DNA of 64,000 bases from Lichenicola sp964247735. GTDB lineage: Bacteria; Pseudomonadota; Alphaproteobacteria; Acetobacterales; Acetobacteraceae. The DNA is taken from positions 1-64,000 of the forward strand of contig CAXTVS010000013.1 in the NCBI GenBank assembly GCA_964247735.1, given 5' to 3'. A program made the position numbers and the translations under genes. A model generated the notes under the pieces. That model ran no database searches. It worked only from the letters and a program-made list of their open reading frames with translations, and was not told where the DNA came from. Positions 18,795 to 25,711 of this stretch are shown one piece after another (the first letter of the stretch is position 1; each line of letters starts with the position of its first letter).

Positions 18795-19789
18795 GCGTCC
18801 CGGCCGCGATGCCGCGGCGCCCAAGGTCGCAGGACAGGTTCCGGGCCTGGCTGCACCGGCTCGACCCGCCGCTGGTGGTGGCCGGCGCCTGCATCGTCGC
18901 CATCCTGTTCGGCGGCTCGCTGTACAACAGCAGCTTCCTGTCGCCGCACTACCTGGTGCAGCAGCTCCAGGTCGCCTCGTTCCTCGGCATCGTCGCCACC
19001 GGCGCGATGCTGGTGATCCTGCTCGGGCACATCGACCTGTCGGTGCCCTGGACGCTGACCGCCGGCGCCATGCTGGCGACCGGGCTCGCCGGCAGCACGC
19101 TGGGCGGCGTCGCCTCGATCCCGATCGCGCTGGCGGTGGGCGCCGCGATCGGCCTCCTGAACGGGATCGGCGTCACGGTGCTGCGCATCCCGTCGATGAT
19201 CTTCACGCTGGGCGTCAACGCGGTGCTGCAGGGGCTGATGGTGCTCTACACCGGCGGCTCCGCGCCGCCCTCGTCGGCCGCGCCGATCGTGCGCTGGATG
19301 TCGGGCGGGCAGCTGCTGCCGGGCTTCCCGAACGCGATCCTGGTCTGGGCGGCCGTCGGCGCGTTCGCCGCCGTGCTGCTGCGCGCCACCCCGTTCGGCC
19401 GCACCGTGTACGCGATCGGCAACCGCGAGCGCGCCGCGTACCTGTCCGGCATGAAGGTCCGCCGTGTGGTGTGCCTGAGCTTCACCCTGGCCGGCAGCGC
19501 CAGCGCGGTCGCCGGCCTGCTGCTCACCGGCTATGCCGGCAAGGCGTTCCAGGGCATGGGCGACACCTACCTGCTGCCGGCGATCGCCGCCGTGGTGCTG
19601 GGCGGCACCAGCATCGTCGGCGGCCGCGGCTCCTATGCCGGCACCGTCATCGGCACCATCCTGATCGTGCTGCTGCAGAGCATGCTGGCGGTGATGCAGA
19701 TGCCGGATGCCGGCCGCCAGATCATCTACGGCGCGGTGATCTTCGTGATGCTGCTGCTCTACGGGCGCGGCCAGACTGGCCAGGCCTGA
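18791..19789 (+). CDS. sugar ABC transporter permease, second of two (second system)
   Basis: Second RbsC-like permease, 332 residues, with signature VILLGHIDLSVPWTLTAGAM, the loop VYAIGNRERAAYLSGMKV and IAAVVLGGTSIVGGRGS. GTG at 18791 overlaps the previous stop; an ATG six codons later (18809) is an alternative start. The signature has GHIDLS in place of the usual GGIDLS, the main difference from its partner. It ends the second importer set; a secreted peptidase gene follows after 79 bases. Confidence 0.9.
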   Translation: MSVPAAMPRRPRSQDRFRAWLHRLDPPLVVAGACIVAILFGGSLYNSSFLSPHYLVQQLQVASFLGIVATGAMLVILLGHIDLSVPWTLTAGAMLATGLAGSTLGGVASIPIALAVGAAIGLLNGIGVTVLRIPSMIFTLGVNAVLQGLMVLYTGGSAPPSSAAPIVRWMSGGQLLPGFPNAILVWAAVGAFAAVLLRATPFGRTVYAIGNRERAAYLSGMKVRRVVCLSFTLAGSASAVAGLLLTGYAGKAFQGMGDTYLLPAIAAVVLGGTSIVGGRGSYAGTVIGTILIVLLQSMLAVMQMPDAGRQIIYGAVIFVMLLLYGRGQTGQA

Positions 19790-19868
19790 CCCCGCCGCTC
19801 CGGTGCCGCGGTCTTCACGGCGGCAGCCCCGCATGGCATCCCGGTCCGGCCCCCTGCCAGGATCCCCG

Positions 19869-21830
19869 ATGCGCCCGTTCGTCCTGCTTGCCGTCCTCGC
19901 CTGTCCGGTCGCCGCATTCGCAGCGCCGCCGCTGCACCAGTTCGACAGCGTCGTCCTCTCCCCGGACGGGCAGCACGTCGCCTCGATCGAGAACGACGAC
20001 GTCGACTCCGACACCGCCCCGCCGCAGTCCCTGCTGATCCGCGACCTCCTCGGCCACGCCACGACCGTGTCGCTGCCATGCCAGCCCGGCCCGGACTGCC
20101 GCATCGCATCCCCCGCCTGGAGCGGCGACGGCACCCGTCTCGGCTTCCTGCTCGACCACGCCACCGACGGCACCACCGACATCGAGGTGGTCGACGCCGC
20201 CGGCGGCACCCCGCGCCGGCTGCTGTCGTTCGACGGGCCGCTGGTGGGCCTGCGCTACGGCCCCGGCGACCGGCTCGCCGTGCTGGCCACGCAAAGCGCC
20301 CACAAGCGCGTCGGCCGCACCGAGGCGGCGGCCCCGCTGACGGGCGAGATCGGCACCGCGGTCGACGAGCAGCGCATCGCCGTGCTGGACGGGCAGGCGC
20401 TGCGCTTCGTGTCGCCGCCGGACCTCTACGTGTACGAGTTCGACTGGCGGCCCGACGGCGGCTTCGTCGGCACCGCGGCGCATGGCGACGGCGACGACAA
20501 CTGGTGGATCGCCAGGCTGTACGCGTTCGACCCGAACGGCGCGTCGCGAACGTTGTTCACGCCCGGGCCGCGCGAGCAGCTGGCCTCCCCCGTCGTGTCG
20601 CCCGACGGACGCAGCGTCGCCTTCATCGGCGGCTGGATGAGCGACTTCGGCTCCACCGGCGGCGATGCCTACCTGCTGCCGCTCGATGCCCCCGGCCCGG
20701 CGCCGCGCGACCTGACCCCTGGGTCGCATGCCACCGTCACCGCGATCGACTGGCGCTGCGGCGACGGGCTGACCGGCGTCACCCTGGCCGGCGACACGGT
20801 CTCGATCCGGAGGCTGGACGGCGGCGGCGCCCCGTCCTGGTCCGGGCACGGCGCGCTGTCGTCGGAACGGTACGGCCTGTCGGTGTCCTGCAGCCGGCAC
20901 GGCATCGCCGCGGTCGCCGAAAGCTTCACCGATCCGCCGGAGATCGTCGCCGGACCGATCGGCGGCTGGCACGCGGTCACCCATGCCAACGCGGGCGTTC
21001 CGGCCCCCTTCACCGCGCGCTCGGTGAACTGGCGCGACGACGGCCTCGACGTGCAGGGCTGGCTGCTGGAACCGTCGGGATCGACCGGGGAGCGGCGGCC
21101 GATGGTGGTGCTGGTCCACGGCGGCCCGGAGGCGGCGGCCACCCCTGCGTTCCCCTCGGCGCAGGGCAGCCTCCGGGCGCTGCTGGCGCAGGGCTGGGAC
21201 GTGTTCGAGCCGAACTACCGCGGCTCCTTCGGCCAGGGCGAGGCGTTCGCCGCCGCCAGCATCCAGGACCTGGGCGGCGGCGACTGGCGCGACGTGCTGA
21301 CCGGCGTCGACGCGGCCGAGCGCGCAGCCCCGGTCGACGACCGGCGCCTCGGCATCACCGGCGGCTCCTATGGCGGCTACATGACGATGTGGGCGGTGAC
21401 GCAGACGCACCGCTTCCGCGCCGGCGTGGCCGATGCCGGGGTGTCGGACTGGCTGTCGATCGAGGGCGAGGCGCCGCAGGCCGGCTCCGACGAGGTCAAC
21501 TTCGGCGGCTCGGTGTACGACAACCCCCAACCCTACCTGCGCGCCTCGCCGATCACCCACATGCGCGGCGTCTCGACCCCGGTGCTGATCGCGGTCGGCG
21601 AGCGCGACGCCGAGTGCCCGATGCCGCAAAGCCTGGAGTACTACACCGCGATGAAGGCGCTGAACGTGCCCACCGACTTCGTGGTGTATCCCGGCGAGGG
21701 GCACGCGCTCCGGCGCGAGGCGGACCGGGACGACCTGCGCCGGCGCACGCTCGCCTGGTTCCACCGCTGGTTTGTGACACCAAACGGTGACACCACCCGC
21801 GCTCAGGCGAACAGCACCCGCGGCAGGTAG
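19869..21830 (+). CDS. secreted S9-family prolyl oligopeptidase-like peptidase
   Basis: Serine peptidase of clan SC, 653 residues. A signal peptide (MRPFVLLAVLACPVAAFA) indicates export to the periplasm. A beta-propeller with WD40-like PD repeats spans about residues 20-370, followed by the alpha/beta-hydrolase domain. The catalytic triad is readable: Ser500 in GGSYGGYMT, Asp580 in GERDAECP and His612 in GEGHAL. The ATG at 19869 is preferred over one 22 codons upstream because it begins the signal peptide. It lies downstream of the importer, but a functional link is doubtful. The 3' end overlaps the convergent formamidase gene by 28 bases. Confidence 0.9.
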   Translation: MRPFVLLAVLACPVAAFAAPPLHQFDSVVLSPDGQHVASIENDDVDSDTAPPQSLLIRDLLGHATTVSLPCQPGPDCRIASPAWSGDGTRLGFLLDHATDGTTDIEVVDAAGGTPRRLLSFDGPLVGLRYGPGDRLAVLATQSAHKRVGRTEAAAPLTGEIGTAVDEQRIAVLDGQALRFVSPPDLYVYEFDWRPDGGFVGTAAHGDGDDNWWIARLYAFDPNGASRTLFTPGPREQLASPVVSPDGRSVAFIGGWMSDFGSTGGDAYLLPLDAPGPAPRDLTPGSHATVTAIDWRCGDGLTGVTLAGDTVSIRRLDGGGAPSWSGHGALSSERYGLSVSCSRHGIAAVAESFTDPPEIVAGPIGGWHAVTHANAGVPAPFTARSVNWRDDGLDVQGWLLEPSGSTGERRPMVVLVHGGPEAAATPAFPSAQGSLRALLAQGWDVFEPNYRGSFGQGEAFAAASIQDLGGGDWRDVLTGVDAAERAAPVDDRRLGITGGSYGGYMTMWAVTQTHRFRAGVADAGVSDWLSIEGEAPQAGSDEVNFGGSVYDNPQPYLRASPITHMRGVSTPVLIAVGERDAECPMPQSLEYYTAMKALNVPTDFVVYPGEGHALRREADRDDLRRRTLAWFHRWFVTPNGDTTRAQANSTRGR

Positions 21831-22744
21831 AGCGAGACCACCATGTTCGGCACGTCGACGATCTCGGAGACGCGCAGATCGCCGGCGACGCTGGCCAGCA
21901 TGTAGGCCTCGACCGGGCTCACGCCGTGTCGCGCCGCCAGGAGGTCGATCATCCCGGACACCGCGTCGCGGGCGCAGCCGTGCAGGTCGGGGCCGATGCC
22001 GGTGGTGACGTCGTAGCCGTACGAATCGAGATGCCGCGTCACCGGGCCGGGCAGCTCGTAGCGGGGGAACCGGGGTGCGGCCCCCTTCAGCAGCTCGAAC
22101 CTGAGCGCCACCGTCATCGGGCTCTCGATCGCGGTGCCGCACACCTCGCCGTCGCCCTGCGCGGCATGGGTGTCGCCGATCGAGAACAGCGCCCCCGCCA
22201 CCTCCACCGGCAGCACCAGCGTGGTGCCGGCGCCGAGGTCGCGTATGTCGAGGTTGCCGCCGACCCGGCGCGGCGGGACGACGCTGTGCAGGCCGGGCTC
22301 TGCCGGTGCCGCGCCGATCGTGCCGGCGAACGGCTTGAGCGGCACCCGGGCGAAGGATCCGAACGCGGCCGGCGCCAGCGTGTCCGCGTCGTACTGCCAA
22401 AGATGCAGCGCCGGATCGGGAAACTGGTCGGCGAGCAGGCCGAAGCCGGGGATGTTGGCGGTCCAGCCCCAGCCGGACGGCCCGAAGTGCTCGATCCGCA
22501 CCACCAGCGCGTCGCCGGGCTCGGCGCCGTCGACGTGGACCGGGCCGGTGACCGGGTTCACCCGTCCGAAATCCAGCGCACGCAGGTCGCCGAGCGTGCT
22601 GTGCGGCGACAGCTGGCCGCCCGAGCTGTCCACCGTCTCGAACAGCACGCTGTCGCCGGGTGCCACGCGCAGCGCCGGCGGGTTGTCGCGGTTCCAGCCG
22701 TGGTGATGCCGGTGCGCATGCAGCGTGTGTCGATGGCCGGTCAT
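21803..22744 (-). CDS. acetamidase/formamidase-family amidohydrolase
   Basis: Member of the FmdA/AmdA family (313 residues, normal range), which hydrolyses short-chain amides such as formamide or acetamide to acid and ammonia in the cytosol. Family features are the early APGDSVLFETVDSSGGQL, GPVHVDGAEPGDALVVRI, the metal/active-site region SIGDTHAAQGDGEVCGTAIE and a histidine-rich N-terminus. The start at 22744 gives a normal N-terminus. It is a single gene, convergent with the S9 peptidase and overlapping it by 28 bases. The real substrate is not determined by sequence. Confidence 0.85.
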   Translation of the reverse strand: MTGHRHTLHAHRHHHGWNRDNPPALRVAPGDSVLFETVDSSGGQLSPHSTLGDLRALDFGRVNPVTGPVHVDGAEPGDALVVRIEHFGPSGWGWTANIPGFGLLADQFPDPALHLWQYDADTLAPAAFGSFARVPLKPFAGTIGAAPAEPGLHSVVPPRRVGGNLDIRDLGAGTTLVLPVEVAGALFSIGDTHAAQGDGEVCGTAIESPMTVALRFELLKGAAPRFPRYELPGPVTRHLDSYGYDVTTGIGPDLHGCARDAVSGMIDLLAARHGVSPVEAYMLASVAGDLRVSEIVDVPNMVVSLYLPRVLFA

Positions 22745-22913
22745 GGGTGGGCGGACTCCGGAATGCCGGGCGTGGAGGAGGCGACGACGGCTTGCAAGGC
22801 GGATTCCACGGCCATGGTTCCTGCAGGCGCGTCACGGGCGACGGCAGGGCAGGTCTTGCCCGATCTCGTCCTTTTCCGGCAGGAACCACCGCAACCAGGA
22901 ACAGGTGTAGGAC

Positions 22914-23567
22914 ATGCGGCTGAAGCGGCTCGTCGACATGTCCGAAGCCGTCGGAACCGCGTCGGCGGTGCTGCTGCTCGCCGGCGCTGCACCGGCGCCT
23001 GCGGCACCCCCGACGGGCGCACTGGCGCCGCCGCCCGGGAACCTCCTGTTCCTGTCGGCGCGGGCGAAGGGGACCCAGACCTATGTCTGCCTGCCGGCAG
23101 CGGACCGTTCCTCTCCGGCATCCTGGCGGCTGCTCGGTCCGCAGGCGAGGCTGTCCGCATCCGAGCCCGATGCGCATCCGGACCTGGCCGAGCATGTGCT
23201 GGCTGCGGTGCCGGGCGCCGCGACGGCACCGCAGCCAGCCTGCGTCGAGGCTGCGGACGGCGTCCAGCAGTACTGTCCAAGCTGGCGGAGCCCGAGCGAC
23301 GGGAGCACGGTCTGGGGCGGGAAGCTGGCGAGTGCCGCCGCCGGAAGCGGTCCCGCCTGCCCTGACAGGGGCTCGATCGCCTGCCTGCTGCTCAAGGCGG
23401 TCGCGACCAGCAGCGGTCCACGGCCGGCCGGCCTGTTCTCGCGCACGACCTTCATCCAGCGCCTCGACACCAGCGGCGGGCGTGCTCCCGCCGCCGCCTG
23501 CACGGTGGGGCAGGTGGCGCTGGTTCCGTATGCGGCGACCTACCTGTTCTATGCCCGCCGGCCCTGA
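22914..23567 (+). CDS. DUF3455-domain exported protein
   Basis: A 217-residue protein with a signal-peptide-like N-terminus (TASAVLLLAGAAPAPAA). A DUF3455-like domain follows: LLFLSARAKGTQTYVCLPAA at the start, SDGSTVWGGKLAS in the middle, SIACLLLKAVATSSG and IQRLDTSGGRAPAAACTVGQ near the end, closing with PYAATYLFY. Function of the domain is unknown; members are exported and often cysteine-containing. Several cysteines here fit disulfides in the periplasm. The start is uncertain: ATG 22914 or ATG 22938. It is convergent with the Hint-domain gene, 17 bases away. Confidence 0.72.
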   Translation: MRLKRLVDMSEAVGTASAVLLLAGAAPAPAAPPTGALAPPPGNLLFLSARAKGTQTYVCLPAADRSSPASWRLLGPQARLSASEPDAHPDLAEHVLAAVPGAATAPQPACVEAADGVQQYCPSWRSPSDGSTVWGGKLASAAAGSGPACPDRGSIACLLLKAVATSSGPRPAGLFSRTTFIQRLDTSGGRAPAAACTVGQVALVPYAATYLFYARRP

Positions 23568-23584
23568 GCCGCTCGTTCGTGGGA

Positions 23585-25348
23585 TCAGGCGACCGGTTCG
23601 CAGTAGAGCCCGGTCGCCGCGAGATGCACGTCGAGAACGGTGTCCGGCCCGGCATCGGGCAGGTCGAGCTCGGCCTGTCCGTTGGTCCAGCGATGCGTTC
23701 CTTCCTCCGCGTGCCAGCCGCCGAGACCCGGTGAGCCGATCGGGACCACCACGTCCTGCAATCCGGTCCACAGCACCAGCTTGTCGACGGCGACGCCCAG
23801 GGTGCGGCGGTCGTCGACGAACGGACCGATGACCTCGGCCGGCACGCTGCTGCGTGACAGAAGTCGGACCGGCCGGGCGTTGCGCGGGATGTGGAACATG
23901 TGGCGCTGCCCGTTGTGCCAGCAGGCGTCCAGCTCGCGGCCGTCCTCGAGCAGCAGGCGCAGGTTCGGCTGGTCGGTCAGGACAGGGGCGCTGTCGTCGC
24001 TGCACCGGAAGCCGAGCAGGCGGGCCCGGTCGGCGAGGCGGGTCCAGATCGGCTCGACCAGATCGCCGGCGACGACAAGCGGCGCCGCCATGGGAAGGTC
24101 GCGCCTGACCGACACGCCGGCGGTCCCGTCCACGAACAGGTCGCGGTTGCCGGTGTCGAGATAGCTTTCGGCGGCGAGCCCTTCGGCGAGGAGGATGCCG
24201 TGCGTGTCCAACTCGACGTGGAAGAAGTCGTAGACGGGGATCGAGCGGTCCACGACGACGGAGCCGCCGTTCACCAGCATGCGGGCAGGGACGAGGCCGC
24301 CCCCGGCAAGGATGCAGTGCTCCGGAGTGACAAGCAGGTCGCGGTGCGGGACGTTCTCGGAGACCGCATGCCTGCGGATGCGGACCGGATACGCCTCCTT
24401 GCGGTTGCCGAACCCGGCTGCGTCCATGCCGCGACCGCCGACCCAGCTCACCGGCCTGGACACGCCGACGCCGTTCTCGATCACCGTGACCAGGTCGCCG
24501 GCCCGCAGGCTTTCCACCGCCGTCTCGCCGTCCGGCGTGGCGATCATGGTACCGCGCAGGAAGCAGGTGGCGTTGACGGTGAGCGCGGTGTCCGCCGCCA
24601 TCGACCCGTCGCTGTCGTTGATGGCGAGGTCGATCAGGGTGGACACGGTCTGGCCGGGAGCGACCTGGCCGACGGTCGGCGTGAACTTCAGCGCTTCCAG
24701 TTCCGCAGTCAGGTTGCCCGGCGTCGTCGCGGTGAGGGTGTACGTTCCTACCTGGCCGGAAGTCTTGCTGAGACCCGTGCCGCTCAGTGTGCCGTCGGCA
24801 TTGGTTGGCACGCCGTTGCTGCTGAGCGTGATCGTCGCGCTGACGGTGGTGGTCATGTCGGAGTCGGACACGGTGACGGCGGCGAACGGCATGGATGCCG
24901 CCTGGTCCGTGCCGGTCTCGCTGGACGGAAGGCCGCTGATAATGGGCGTCGAGCCGGTCCCGGTGCTGCCGTCGCTGACCAGTCGCAGCGGCGTGTTCGG
25001 GCTGCTGCCGGCGCCGTTCTGGACGGAGGTGTAGAGCGATGGGGTGCCCTCGTACAGCGAGCTGGGGTTTTCCGTCTTCCAGTCGATGTAGAGGCCGGTG
25101 TACTGCCCGCCGCTCGAATGCAGCGAATGGATCTCGTAGGACGAGCCGCTGGCGGACGTCGCGTAGGGCAGCGTTCCCATGCTGGTGAAGGTGGTGGTAC
25201 CGCCGCTTCCCGAGACGGTGAAGGTAGCGTTGCTGACGGCGACCAGGTTGCCAGAGCTGTCGTACTCGGCGGTCCAGGTTCCGGACAGGACGGACCCGTC
25301 GGAAAACTGCGCATCTTCGATCGATGTCGTAACGAATGTGTCGGCCAT
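23585..25348 (-). CDS. Hint-domain (Hint_2 type) surface-type protein
   Basis: A 587-residue protein without an N-terminal signal peptide. Residues 1-120 form a beta-rich domain. Residues 140-260 are a cadherin/VCBS-like repeat (LTAELEALKFTPTVG). From Cys262 a Hint domain begins (CFLRGTMIATPDGETAVESL, then RAGDLV), with block B around Thr341 and His344 in LLVTPEHCIL. About 190 residues follow. Hint domains cleave or splice proteins autocatalytically; this type is common in acetic acid bacteria and has no typical C-terminal His-Asn splice end. Taking the repeats and the lack of a signal peptide together, type I secretion is possible. TAAGGTT lies just upstream of the ATG. A lower-GC promoter region separates it from the divergent diguanylate cyclase. 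Confidence 0.78.
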   Translation of the reverse strand: MADTFVTTSIEDAQFSDGSVLSGTWTAEYDSSGNLVAVSNATFTVSGSGGTTTFTSMGTLPYATSASGSSYEIHSLHSSGGQYTGLYIDWKTENPSSLYEGTPSLYTSVQNGAGSSPNTPLRLVSDGSTGTGSTPIISGLPSSETGTDQAASMPFAAVTVSDSDMTTTVSATITLSSNGVPTNADGTLSGTGLSKTSGQVGTYTLTATTPGNLTAELEALKFTPTVGQVAPGQTVSTLIDLAINDSDGSMAADTALTVNATCFLRGTMIATPDGETAVESLRAGDLVTVIENGVGVSRPVSWVGGRGMDAAGFGNRKEAYPVRIRRHAVSENVPHRDLLVTPEHCILAGGGLVPARMLVNGGSVVVDRSIPVYDFFHVELDTHGILLAEGLAAESYLDTGNRDLFVDGTAGVSVRRDLPMAAPLVVAGDLVEPIWTRLADRARLLGFRCSDDSAPVLTDQPNLRLLLEDGRELDACWHNGQRHMFHIPRNARPVRLLSRSSVPAEVIGPFVDDRRTLGVAVDKLVLWTGLQDVVVPIGSPGLGGWHAEEGTHRWTNGQAELDLPDAGPDTVLDVHLAATGLYCEPVA

Positions 25349-25711
25349 AGATTAACCTTATCTTGACGATTCTGTATTTGCCCGGCTCAGGGTTCGGACG
25401 TGCAATACTTGTCCCCAAGAAGGTTATCAAACCGTTTGTTTCGTTTAACTAACTTATAGCGCGTGGGACAAATAATCATCCCGATCCCAGTGAGGGACGA
25501 CAATACTTCTATTTGGACTGTCGCCATCAAGACGACGGTGAGCCTGGAGTACGGTCTGGCGCTGGACGCCGCCGTCACGAAGGCGAAGCCGGCCGCGACA
25601 TCCCTTGAGCGACGTGAAGCGCTCGATTCCCGTCCTGCGAACCGCGAATTTTCAGCAATCGCTAACCAGATTCCTTCACACACCGTTGCTCGGGGAGGAG
25701 TGGCGGCGACA
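25349..25711. other. divergent intergenic region
   Basis: 363 bases between the Hint gene and the cyclase gene. The first 120 bases (25350-25470) are clearly richer in A and T than the surroundings and hold the leader of the Hint gene; promoters for both directions are likely here. The cyclase frame stays open from a GTG at 25463, but the peptide it would add lacks the expected signal and looks like non-coding sequence. No clear hairpin or operator was found. Confidence 0.5.

Noticed and set aside
19815..25430. Open minus-strand frame of 1871 codons
   Set aside because: It runs antisense to the S9 peptidase and through several real genes in other frames. High GC makes stop codons rare, and its composition (Arg/Gly/Pro/His-rich) is that of a shadow.
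25463..25711. Upstream GTG start for the diguanylate cyclase, adding 83 residues
   Set aside because: The added sequence does not look coding, and the signal segment would be buried. ATG 25712 with GGGGAGGAG upstream is better.
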